From assembly GCA_031976225.1 (NCBI GenBank), contig DALYLQ010000001.1, positions 1-64,000 of the forward strand: a DNA stretch of 64,000 nucleotides, read 5' to 3'. The notes beneath the pieces were generated by a model, which made no database searches, was not told the origin of the DNA, and was given only the letters and a program-made list of their open reading frames with translations. Shown one piece after another: positions 45,016-52,875 of the stretch. Made by a program: the position numbers and the translations under genes. Numbering within the stretch: the stretch's first letter is position 1; every line of letters begins with the position of its first letter. This DNA comes from UBA10646 sp003456175 (GTDB lineage: Bacteria; Bacteroidota; Bacteroidia; Chitinophagales; Chitinophagaceae).

Positions 45016-46395
45016 ATGAGTAATGCAGCAGTAAGTTTCTTGCATAAAAGTGCCGTAAAAGCGATTGATAAAGAACATCGCCGCAAAATCAATTTCAATA
45101 TTGGCAAATACAATGCAACTGTGCCAAAAGGCAAGCAGCAATTTGCTCAGTTAATGCCTGCACGTGAACGTGCTAAAAATGTAAAGTGGCGTGCTATCGA
45201 AAATCTTGATAGCTATTTAGAAGCTTTTGAGCGAAAAATTACAGCAAGGGGTGCCAAGGTAATTTGGGCCGAAACAACACAACAAGCACTACAAGCAATA
45301 GGCAAAATTTGTAGCGAAAAGCAATGTACCACCTTGGTGAAAAGCAAAAGCATGGTAACAGAAGAAATTCATTTAAATGATTTTCTTGAGAACCGTGGCA
45401 TCGAAAGTGTAGAAACAGATTTGGGCGAATACATTCAACAGCTCGATGGTGAACCGCCGTATCATATTGTTACACCAGCCATGCATAAAAGTAAAGAAGA
45501 TGTTGCTGCACTATTTGCAAAAAAGCTGGGCGTACCCGAAGGATTAACTCCTGAAAAGCTAACACAAATTGCCAGAGAAAAACTACGCGAAAAATATACC
45601 GCAGCACAAATAGGTGTAACAGGAGCGAACTTTATAATTGCCGATACAGGTAGTATTGCTATTACCGAGAACGAGGGCAATGCACGTCTTAGCTGTGCCT
45701 TTCCAAAAACACATATTGTTATTTGTGGCATCGAAAAGGTGATACCTAGTATAAACGATTTATCTCTGTTTTGGCCGCTCTTAGCAACATATGGTACAGG
45801 CCAACAAGTAACAGTATATAATACTATTGTTTCTGGCCCTCGCCAAGCCAATGAAACCGATGGCCCAGAAGAAATGTATGTGATATTACTCGATAACGGT
45901 CGTACCAACTTACTGGCCGATGAAAAAGCTCGTGAAGCACTCTACTGCATACGCTGCGGCGCTTGTTTAAATGCTTGTCCTGTATATAAAAATATTGGTG
46001 GTCATAGTTACGAAACTACTTACAGTGGCCCAATAGGCAAGGTTATTACACCCCACTTACGTGGTAAAGATTACAAACATTTAAGTTATGCAAGCAGCTT
46101 ATGTGGTAATTGTACCGAAGTATGCCCAGTACGTATTAACCTGCACGAGTTGTTATTACACAATCGCCACAAAGCAGTACAAACAGGCGATAGTACCCTA
46201 ACTGAAAGGTTAGCTTGGAAGGCATGGAAGCAAGCAAGCCTCAATAGAAAATGGATGAATATGGGCAGTGCCAATATGAAAAATTGGGTTGTAAATAAGG
46301 TGTTTAAAGGTTGGACGGCCCACCGAAGCGAACTCAACTTCAGCCAAAAAACCTTTAATCAATTATGGCACGAAAAGCATAACATCACATCATAA
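45016..46395 (+). CDS. lutB: LutB/LldF-type lactate oxidation iron-sulfur protein
   Basis: A 459-residue LutB. Residues about 60-300 form the LUD domain (KSKSMVTEEI, GVTGANFIIADTGSIAI). Two ferredoxin-like clusters follow at CIRCGACLNACPVY and CGNCTEVCPV. With LutA and LutC it oxidises L-lactate to pyruvate; neither partner is adjacent here. The C-terminus (WKAWKQASLNRKWMNMGS) is typical. The next gene starts 6 bases after the stop. Confidence 0.9.
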   Translation: MSNAAVSFLHKSAVKAIDKEHRRKINFNIGKYNATVPKGKQQFAQLMPARERAKNVKWRAIENLDSYLEAFERKITARGAKVIWAETTQQALQAIGKICSEKQCTTLVKSKSMVTEEIHLNDFLENRGIESVETDLGEYIQQLDGEPPYHIVTPAMHKSKEDVAALFAKKLGVPEGLTPEKLTQIAREKLREKYTAAQIGVTGANFIIADTGSIAITENEGNARLSCAFPKTHIVICGIEKVIPSINDLSLFWPLLATYGTGQQVTVYNTIVSGPRQANETDGPEEMYVILLDNGRTNLLADEKAREALYCIRCGACLNACPVYKNIGGHSYETTYSGPIGKVITPHLRGKDYKHLSYASSLCGNCTEVCPVRINLHELLLHNRHKAVQTGDSTLTERLAWKAWKQASLNRKWMNMGSANMKNWVVNKVFKGWTAHRSELNFSQKTFNQLWHEKHNITS

Positions 46396-46401
46396 CATTG
46401 T

Positions 46402-47724
46402 ATGCTGCCAACGTTATTGGTATATAGCGAACAATCAACACCACGCTTACAATACATCGTAAGTCAGCTACAATATATCCTTACGATAAATGTAACCCTC
46501 ACACACAATTGGGATGCTTACTGCCAGCATCAAGCATTACGACTCGCCTACGTAACACATTTACCGCAAGGTGCACCTAATGGATGGCATATTGTACCTA
46601 CAGATATATTGTGGGAAAAAAATATACAAAAGCAACCTCTACAGCTCGATAGTTGGCAATCGCTAACCACGTTATTCAATCATTATAAGGCAGAAATACC
46701 TTTCGATATCCTTGCTGCGAGTTTTTACCTATTAAGTCGTTACGAAGAGTATTTGCCACACCGAAAAGATAGTTATGGCAGGTATGCACATACCGAAAGT
46801 ATTGCTTACAAGCAGCAATTTTTACATCAACCTTTGGTACAGTTATGGTGGTTGGCAATGTTACAATTGGCCGTTGCAAAGGGTTGGGGCAAGCCCTATG
46901 AGCAAGTACTAGCGGCTTTGCCAAATACCTACCAATGGCTACCAACATACGATATTGATATTGCCTTTGCGTATAAGCATAAACCATTATGGTTACAAAT
47001 GGCTAATGCCCTAAGGCATTGGCGTTCAGGTAAGTTGGCCTATTGGTGGCAACAACATCAAGCATTGGTAGATGTGTATGCAGAACCATGCTATTGGTTA
47101 CAACAATTACATACGCAGCATCAATTGCCAGCCATACATTTTTGGTTGGTAGCATCGCACCGCAGCCGCTACGATAAAAACATAGCACCGAGTAGTAAAG
47201 CAATGCAACGGTTAATACAAAATACTGTAACACAACATGGTTTACACCCAAGTTGGCAGGCGGCACAGCAAGCACCGTTAGTAGCTACAGAACGCAATGC
47301 CTTACGGCAAATAGTAAAGCAATCTGTTACTATTAGTCGGCAACATTATATAGCACAAACTTTGCCCATCAATTATCGTTGGTGGGTACAAGCTGGTATA
47401 CAAACCGATTACAGTATGGGTTATGGTAGTATCAACGGTTTTAGAGCGTCTATTGCCAAAACATACGATTTTTTCGATGTCTTAGAAAATCAAACGCTAC
47501 CTATACAAGTAGTGCCGTTCAGCTATATGGATGCAAATGCCATATTCGAAGAAAAGCTTAGTACAACTGCTGCCATGCAGCAAGCAGCAGCGCAGCAACA
47601 ACTAGTACAACAGGTAGGCGGTACGTGGGTAACCATTGCCCACAATCACTTTTTAACGGCAACTGCCGAGTATATGCCTTGGCGCAACTTATACAAAGAA
47701 ATGTTACAAACCTTTGGTGGTTAA
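46402..47724 (+). CDS. Polysaccharide-deacetylase-like protein
   Basis: A 440-residue protein of the Bacteroidota type with a helical N-terminal domain and a C-terminal carbohydrate-esterase-4-like barrel. NodB-type landmarks are TYDIDIAF (metal and base region), the HPSW segment, SRQHY and TDYSMGY. No signal peptide is visible, so it may be cytoplasmic or act on lipid-linked sugars. Substrate unknown. Words at 46479 (LTIN), 46558 (HLPQG) and 47300 (LRQ) make it the gene with most repeat copies. Confidence 0.75.
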   Translation: MLPTLLVYSEQSTPRLQYIVSQLQYILTINVTLTHNWDAYCQHQALRLAYVTHLPQGAPNGWHIVPTDILWEKNIQKQPLQLDSWQSLTTLFNHYKAEIPFDILAASFYLLSRYEEYLPHRKDSYGRYAHTESIAYKQQFLHQPLVQLWWLAMLQLAVAKGWGKPYEQVLAALPNTYQWLPTYDIDIAFAYKHKPLWLQMANALRHWRSGKLAYWWQQHQALVDVYAEPCYWLQQLHTQHQLPAIHFWLVASHRSRYDKNIAPSSKAMQRLIQNTVTQHGLHPSWQAAQQAPLVATERNALRQIVKQSVTISRQHYIAQTLPINYRWWVQAGIQTDYSMGYGSINGFRASIAKTYDFFDVLENQTLPIQVVPFSYMDANAIFEEKLSTTAAMQQAAAQQQLVQQVGGTWVTIAHNHFLTATAEYMPWRNLYKEMLQTFGG

Positions 47725-47814
47725 TTGTGAGTACCTCAAAGCTAATGAATAGCATTATACACATTGTTGTAGCATAGGACGTGTAACTGTATTTTGCAGC
47801 AACAAGTTATACGT

Positions 47815-48957
47815 ATGTCGCAATCATTCGCAACCATTACCGATTTTTTAGAGCCTATTAGTATCGCCGCATTATCGAACGATGAAGGGTATAAAGAAAC
47901 CCAACTTGGCAAGCATATTGCCGTGTTTGATGAAGATGGCTTCCCTGATATTGCTCATGCCGATATGGTATTGGTTGGTACCAACGAAACACGTGGTGCC
48001 GGCATACCTGCCACAAAACAATCGGCGGCCGATGCTATCCGTAGTGCCTTTTATAGCCTGTATCACTGGCACGATACAGTACAAATTGCAGATATAGGTA
48101 ATGTGAAAATAGGTGCTACCCTACAAGATAGCTATGCTGCCTTACAATCGGTGGTGAACGATTTGGTTGCCGCTGGCAAAAAGGTAATAATACTAGGTGG
48201 CAGCCACGATATTAGCTTGGCACAATATCAGGTGTATGCTGCGAACGAACAAATCATAGAAGCAAGTTGCATCGATGCCAAAATTGATATAGATTTTGAT
48301 GCACCGCTACCAGCCGATCACTTTTTACTACCTATGCTAACTGGCGATCCTAATTACATTAAGCATTACAATCATATCGGTTTCCAAAGCTACATGGTGC
48401 ATCCACGCATGTTAGAAACAATCGACAAACTTCGGTTCGATTGTTATCGTGTAGGTCGCGTAAAAGAGCATTTAGAAGATATGGAGCCAGTACTACGTAA
48501 TAGCCACATGCTAACAATAGATATTGCTGCCATTGCTCATGCTTTTGCACCTGCCAATCTATTAACGCCCAATGGTTTCAATGGCGAAGAAATTTGTACA
48601 CTAATGCAATATGCCGGAATGAGCCATCTTACAAGCACTATTGGTATTTATGGTTACCTTACGGTAAATGATGAACGCCATCTTACAGCAGTACAAATTA
48701 GCCATATGCTATGGTATGTAATGGATGGTATTCATAAAGGCAAGTTCGAAGCTGCATTAGAAGACAGAGATAGCTTCAATGAATTTTATATGGCATTTGC
48801 AGAAACTGATACGGTATTCTTACAAAGTAAGCGTACGGGCCGTTGGTGGATGCAACTGCCCAACGAAACTTGGATGGCTTGTAGCTATAAAGATTATCAA
48901 ATAGCTTGTAATAACGATATACCAGAGCGTTGGTTAAGAGCAATTGAACGTATGTAA
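47815..48957 (+). CDS. Arginase-fold protein with degenerate metal site
   Basis: A 380-residue ureohydrolase-fold protein, usually named formimidoylglutamase-like in Bacteroidota. The GGSHD motif keeps the first His ligand (His131). The DAHxD motif is DAKID (Asp154, Lys156, Asp158), and the DxD motif is DIA (Asp236, Ala238). Two of six manganese ligands are thus lost, so hydrolysis is unlikely in the usual way. Such proteins lie near gliding genes in several Bacteroidota (from memory). The ATG at 47815 is preferred to a TTG at 47794. An exact word at 48657 reads LTVN. Confidence 0.75.
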   Translation: MSQSFATITDFLEPISIAALSNDEGYKETQLGKHIAVFDEDGFPDIAHADMVLVGTNETRGAGIPATKQSAADAIRSAFYSLYHWHDTVQIADIGNVKIGATLQDSYAALQSVVNDLVAAGKKVIILGGSHDISLAQYQVYAANEQIIEASCIDAKIDIDFDAPLPADHFLLPMLTGDPNYIKHYNHIGFQSYMVHPRMLETIDKLRFDCYRVGRVKEHLEDMEPVLRNSHMLTIDIAAIAHAFAPANLLTPNGFNGEEICTLMQYAGMSHLTSTIGIYGYLTVNDERHLTAVQISHMLWYVMDGIHKGKFEAALEDRDSFNEFYMAFAETDTVFLQSKRTGRWWMQLPNETWMACSYKDYQIACNNDIPERWLRAIERM

Positions 48958-48985
48958 TGGCAGCGTTCTAGTAAAGTTTTAACGT

Positions 48986-49014
48986 TATGGGGCTCGCCGA
49001 AGGCGAGCCCCATA
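48986..49014. terminator. Bidirectional terminator, third GCTCGCC-GAA-GGCGAGC copy
   Basis: The stem ATGGGGCTCGCC/GGCGAGCCCCAT with a GAA loop lies between the arginase-like gene and convergent gldA. A second small palindrome (ATTGATTTATATCAAT) follows. Confidence 0.8.
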
Positions 49015-49041
49015 TTGATTTATATCAATCCGAACCTTTAT

Positions 49042-49953
49042 TTATTGATTACTTGCTGTTAAGCTTCTAAATATTTCTTCCAAATTATTACCACCAGTTT
49101 GTAGGCTAACAATGTTTAAATCTTGAGCAAGGGCAAGTTCCATTACTTGTTTTTTTGCCGCAGTAGTATCTGCTGTTTGAAGTTGCCAAGTAACATTATC
49201 TTTTTTACTAACACTTTGAACAGCAGGCAAGCGTTGAAGCCACTCAGCTTCCAACGATTCTTTAAACACAACCGACACCTGATTTTTCTGATGATTGCCT
49301 TGCAGGTTATGCAAGCTATCGTCGGCAACAATTTGTCCTTTGTTGATGATGATAACCCTATTACAAACCGCTTGTACTTCTTGCATGATATGACTGCTAA
49401 ACAGTACTGTTTTATGTTGCCCCTGCGATTTTATTAGGTTTCTTATTTCAATAATTTGATTGGGGTCTAAGCCAGTAGTAGGCTCATCTAGTATCAACAC
49501 CTCCGGTTGGTGAATGAGTGCTGCTGCCAAGCCAACACGCTGCTTATAACCTTTAGAAAGTTGTCCTTTTTTTTTGTGCTGCTCAATTCCTAATCCCGTT
49601 AATTCAATCACATCTGCTACTGCTTTACTAGCTTGCGATACTTTAAAAACTTGTGCGATAAACTGTAAATATTCCTTTACATACATATCGTAGTACAAAG
49701 GGTTAGCCTCGGCCAAGTAACCAATTTTAGCCTTTGCAGCAGTGTTATCAATGTGCATTGGCAATCCGCATACCTGAATACTGCCAGCACTTGGTGCTAA
49801 ATAGCCTGTAATCATTTTCATGGTAGTGCTTTTGCCAGCACCATTGGGCCCTAAGAAGCCAACAATTTCTCCTGGCTGAATACTGAAGCTAATATCATTA
49901 ACGGCTATCTGACTTCCATAAGTTTTTCGCAACTGCTGCACTATAATGCTCAT
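49042..49953 (-). CDS. gldA: Gliding-motility ABC transporter ATP-binding protein GldA
   Basis: A 303-residue ABC ATPase. Walker A is GPNGAGKST, the signature is LSKGYKQRVG, Walker B is VLILDEPTTGLD, and the switch His is in SSHIMQEV. The C-terminal about 80 residues match the extension of GldA-like ATPases. In Flavobacterium it pairs with GldF and GldG; neither is in the window. Other DrrA-like exporters are possible, but the gliding type fits best. Confidence 0.85.
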   Translation of the reverse strand: MSIIVQQLRKTYGSQIAVNDISFSIQPGEIVGFLGPNGAGKSTTMKMITGYLAPSAGSIQVCGLPMHIDNTAAKAKIGYLAEANPLYYDMYVKEYLQFIAQVFKVSQASKAVADVIELTGLGIEQHKKKGQLSKGYKQRVGLAAALIHQPEVLILDEPTTGLDPNQIIEIRNLIKSQGQHKTVLFSSHIMQEVQAVCNRVIIINKGQIVADDSLHNLQGNHQKNQVSVVFKESLEAEWLQRLPAVQSVSKKDNVTWQLQTADTTAAKKQVMELALAQDLNIVSLQTGGNNLEEIFRSLTASNQ

Positions 49954-50003
49954 ATTACTAATGCCTTTATGGTCAAAGATAGGGTGCTACTTGAGCGGCT
50001 ACA

Positions 50004-50017
50004 CATTTACCGTAAGG
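50004..50017 (-). repeat. Exact copy of the dispersed 14-bp word
   Basis: CATTTACCGTAAGG lies between the gldA start and the H1-like gene. Confidence 0.8.
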
Positions 50018-50112
50018 TTATCAACAGTTTTAGGAAAAAAAATCGTAACTAAACGTATGCCAGATTGTAATACTGTAATAACTTACAAGGCGTAATTACA
50101 AATACCCATCTC

Positions 50113-50736
50113 ATGGCCAAAGCATTAAAAAAATCATCACCCAAAAAAGCCGCGAAGCCAGCCACTAAAGCTGCTCCCGCCAAAAAAACTGCTGCTAAAA
50201 AAGTAGCGAAAGCTGCACCTAAAAAAGCTGCTAAGCCAGTTGCCAAAAAGGTCGCTAAGAAAGTAGCTGCGCCAGCTAAAAAAACCGTAGCAAAAAAAGC
50301 AGTAAAACCAGCTGCGAAGCCAACTAAAAAAGCTGCTCCCGCCAAGAAAGCTACTGCTACAAAAGTAGCAAAGGCTGCACCTAAAAAAGCTGCGAAGCCA
50401 GCTGCCAAAAAGGTTGCTAAGAAAGTAGCTGCTCCTGCCAAAAAAGTTGTGGCAAAAAAAGCAGTAAAACCAGTTGCGAAACCAGCTGCTAAAGCTGCTC
50501 CTGCTAAAAAGGCGGCGGCAAAAAAAGTAGTAGCCAAAGCTGCTCCTAAAAAAATTATAAAGCCAGTTGTTAAGCCAGCACCTGTTGCAAAAAAACCTGC
50601 TCCTAAAAAGCCACGTGCTAAAAAGGTTGTTGCCACAGTTGCACCAGAAGCAGCGCCACCAGTAGTAGAGGTGGTAGTTACCCCTCCTGCAACCGAAGTT
50701 GCACCTGCCGAAAATGGCAATGAAGCATCTGCATAG
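50113..50736 (+). CDS. Histone H1-like Lys/Ala/Pro-rich protein
   Basis: A 207-residue protein built from AAKK-, APKK- and KKVAKK-type units, resembling the C-terminal tail of histone H1, chlamydial Hc2 or AlgP. Two longer units of about 40 residues recur (around 30-70 and 90-130), each reading AKAAPKKAAKP then AKKVAKKVAAPAKK. The last 30 residues are acidic/hydrophobic without Lys. It should bind DNA nonspecifically. No SWIB or other fold is visible. The DNA repeats make length variation by slippage likely. Confidence 0.8.
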   Translation: MAKALKKSSPKKAAKPATKAAPAKKTAAKKVAKAAPKKAAKPVAKKVAKKVAAPAKKTVAKKAVKPAAKPTKKAAPAKKATATKVAKAAPKKAAKPAAKKVAKKVAAPAKKVVAKKAVKPVAKPAAKAAPAKKAAAKKVVAKAAPKKIIKPVVKPAPVAKKPAPKKPRAKKVVATVAPEAAPPVVEVVVTPPATEVAPAENGNEASA

Positions 50737-50759
50737 TACTATTTGAAGTATTGCAAAGC

Positions 50760-50797
50760 GTGGTTGTCTCAATTTTGGGGCAGCCACGTTTTTTTGT
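50760..50797 (+). terminator. Terminator of the H1-like gene
   Basis: The stem CGTGGTTG/CAGCCACG (one G-T pair) with a long loop and a T7 tail, 24 bases after the stop. Confidence 0.8.
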
Positions 50798-51048
50798 ATA
50801 GTTGGTAATGATTGCACAGCTTTACTAGCAACAATGCTCAAATTAACCTTACGGTAAATGCTTGCTAGGGCTTTAAAACAGTCATGAAGTTGTGTTGAAA
50901 ATTTGTTAAAGACCCTTCTGATTTATGGTATAGATATACTTGAAAATACCATGAAATTCAACATACTCAAGGCTTTTGAAAGTATGCTACGTTATTGTTT
51001 TGTGGAACTATTAAGTGGTGAACGGCATTGTTTGTATTTACAATAATT
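50798..51048 (+). other. Intergenic region before the cupin gene
   Basis: Apart from one exact word (50847-50860) I see nothing coding here. The 3' part leads into the promoter of the cupin gene. Confidence 0.6.
50847..50860 (+). repeat. Exact copy of the dispersed 14-bp word
   Basis: CCTTACGGTAAATG in the spacer after the terminator of the H1-like gene. Confidence 0.8.
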
Positions 51049-51056
51049 TAATTTTG
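51028..51056 (+). promoter_or_regulatory. Bacteroidota promoter of the cupin gene
   Basis: TTG at 51028-51030 and TAATTTTG at 51049-51056 are separated by 18 bases, matching the -33/-7 arrangement of the phylum. The start codon follows 22 bases later. Confidence 0.6.
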
Positions 51057-51078
51057 CCGCGCTATAAAACCCATTTAT

Positions 51079-51957
51079 ATGCAGTTACAAACAGTACCTG
51101 TAGTGAACGATATTACGCCGGCCGATTTTAAGCGATTATATTATCATCCGCAACAGCCGGTGGTTATCAAAAACATGGCAAAGGCTTGGCCTGCCTATCA
51201 TAAGTGGAACTGGAGTTATTTCAAGACACTTGTGGGCGACAAAGAAGTGGGTATTTATAACAACACCAAAAGCGATGCTTACACGCCTATTAACAAAGCC
51301 GATGATTATACCACATTTGGCAACTACATTGATATGGTGAGTGCAGGCCCGGCATCGTGGCGTATTTTTTTGTTCAATATTTTTAGTCATGCACCGCAGT
51401 TGGTCAGCGATTTTACTTGGCCCGATGCTTATATGAAAGGCTTTGTAAAGCGTGTGCCTATGCTGTTTGTAGGTGGGCAGGGAAGCATTACACACATGCA
51501 TTTCGATATCGATTTAAGTCATATCCTGCATACACAGTTTATTGGTCGTAAGCGTGTATTGTTGTTTCCGTATACAGAGCAACATAAACTGTATCGCAAG
51601 CCTTTTGAAGTATTGAGCTTGGCAGATTTTAGCCATTATTACGATGCAGCAAATAGCAAATTATCATACGAGCAATTTCCAGCGATAAAGGCTGCCAAAG
51701 GCTACGAAGTTATTTTAGAACATGGCGATACGCTTTTTATGCCAGGCGGCTATTGGCATCACATGGAATATCTAGAGAGTGGTTTTGCAATGAGCTTGCG
51801 GGCACTCAACCCAAGCTTAAGTTTGAAGCTTAAGGGGTTATGGAATATAGCAGGTATGCGTAATATCGATACATTATTAAAGAAAACGATGCCTATGCAA
51901 TGGTATGCATGGAAAGAAAAGCAAATTTTCAGTAACGCTGCTAAAGCACTTGCATAA
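51079..51957 (+). CDS. JmjC-like cupin (cupin_8) oxygenase
   Basis: A 292-residue protein of the cupin_8/JmjC type, probably a 2-oxoglutarate and Fe(II) dependent hydroxylase. Facial-triad ligands are visible as HxD in THMHFDID and a distal His in GGYWHHM. Other markers are PVVIKNMAKAWPA and KRVLLFPYTEQHKLY. The substrate, possibly a protein side chain, is unknown. The gene stands alone with its own promoter. Confidence 0.85.
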   Translation: MQLQTVPVVNDITPADFKRLYYHPQQPVVIKNMAKAWPAYHKWNWSYFKTLVGDKEVGIYNNTKSDAYTPINKADDYTTFGNYIDMVSAGPASWRIFLFNIFSHAPQLVSDFTWPDAYMKGFVKRVPMLFVGGQGSITHMHFDIDLSHILHTQFIGRKRVLLFPYTEQHKLYRKPFEVLSLADFSHYYDAANSKLSYEQFPAIKAAKGYEVILEHGDTLFMPGGYWHHMEYLESGFAMSLRALNPSLSLKLKGLWNIAGMRNIDTLLKKTMPMQWYAWKEKQIFSNAAKALA

Positions 51958-51968
51958 CAAGGTATTAA

Positions 51969-52044
51969 CCTTTCGGTAAATAATTTCTGTTTTCATAAAG
52001 CGTCTTTCTACGAATGGATAGGCGCTTTTTCATTTACCGTAAGG
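51969..52044. repeat. Word pair around the cupin/comB junction
   Basis: CCTTTCGGTAAAT (51969-51981, one change) and the exact CATTTACCGTAAGG (52031-52044) face each other. A weak AAAGCG/CGCTTT hairpin (51997-52028) with a T run lies between them and may terminate the cupin gene. Confidence 0.6.
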
Positions 52045-52052
52045 TACTCACT

Positions 52053-52060
52053 TATCTTTG
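52053..52060 (+). promoter_or_regulatory. -7 element (TATCTTTG) of comB
   Basis: An exact TAnnTTTG match ending 7 bases before the ATG at 52068, which supports that start and a leaderless transcript. Confidence 0.55.
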
Positions 52061-52067
52061 CCATCTT

Positions 52068-52787
52068 ATGCAACAACCTGCGTTATATACAGTATTGAGT
52101 CCGAAGTTATTATCGTTGTACCCCGTTAAAGATGCGGTAGTCGTTATTATCGATGTTTTTAGAGCCACAAGTACCATTGCTACTGCGCTGTATAATGGTG
52201 CTCACAAAATTTATCCTGTTGATTCCGTTGAGCAATGCAAAGCTCTGGGCTCGCAACTAAACGCCATTACTGCTGGCGAGCGTGATGGCAAAGTGATTGA
52301 AGGATTGCAATATGGCAATAGCCCGGCCGAATATCCTCGCACTTTTATTGAAGGAAAAACCATGGTGCTTACAACTACTAACGGTACCAAGCTGTTGCAT
52401 ATGGCTTTGCGTGAGGGTGCTAGTGAAGTAATTACGGGTAGTTTCCCCAACTTACAGGCGGTGTGTGACTTTTTAGTAGCACAAAACAAGCCTGTGATAC
52501 TTGGATGCAGCGCTTGGAAAGATCGTTTTAATTTAGAAGATACCCTTTTTGCAGGTGCCGTTATTGATGCGATTGGGCAACACTTTACCATTCATTGCGA
52601 TAGTAGTTTGATGGCGGTTGAAATGTATCGCCAACATCAAAATGATATGTATCAGTTTATTCGAAAAACTACCCATTGGCACCGCTTGGCTAATTACGGA
52701 TTAGAAAAAGATTTAGAATATTGTGTTACGCCGAATGTGGCGAATACGCTATGCATCTACCGCGATAATGCCTTGGTGGCACAATAA
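52068..52787 (+). CDS. comB: 2-phosphosulfolactate phosphatase-like protein (ComB)
   Basis: A 239-residue ComB-family Mg-dependent phosphatase. Family blocks are VVIIDVFRATSTI, ITAGERDGKVIEG, GNSPAEY and LTTTNGT, plus NLEDTLFAGAV. In methanogens and some bacteria it releases sulfolactate from phosphosulfolactate; in Bacteroidota without coenzyme M the true role is open. The upstream in-frame ATG at 52014 would include the word copy and the promoter, so 52068 is preferred. Confidence 0.88.
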   Translation: MQQPALYTVLSPKLLSLYPVKDAVVVIIDVFRATSTIATALYNGAHKIYPVDSVEQCKALGSQLNAITAGERDGKVIEGLQYGNSPAEYPRTFIEGKTMVLTTTNGTKLLHMALREGASEVITGSFPNLQAVCDFLVAQNKPVILGCSAWKDRFNLEDTLFAGAVIDAIGQHFTIHCDSSLMAVEMYRQHQNDMYQFIRKTTHWHRLANYGLEKDLEYCVTPNVANTLCIYRDNALVAQ

Positions 52788-52804
52788 CCGGTACAAGTAT
52801 GTTA

Positions 52805-52842
52805 CCTTACGGTAAATGAGTGTACAAAAATTTGCCGTAAGG
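52805..52842. repeat. Inverted pair of the dispersed word
   Basis: CCTTACGGTAAATG (52805-52818) and ATTTGCCGTAAGG (52830-52842) after comB, with 11 bases between. As in the other pairs, the second member has the G variant. Confidence 0.75.
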
Positions 52843-52875
52843 CAAAAGCAATAATTTTACGAAGTAAATTTTATT

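Noticed and set aside
50137..50841. Long minus-strand frames with Phe/Gly/Ala- or Cys/Phe-rich products
   Set aside because: They are reverse-strand images of the Lys/Ala repeats of the H1-like gene.
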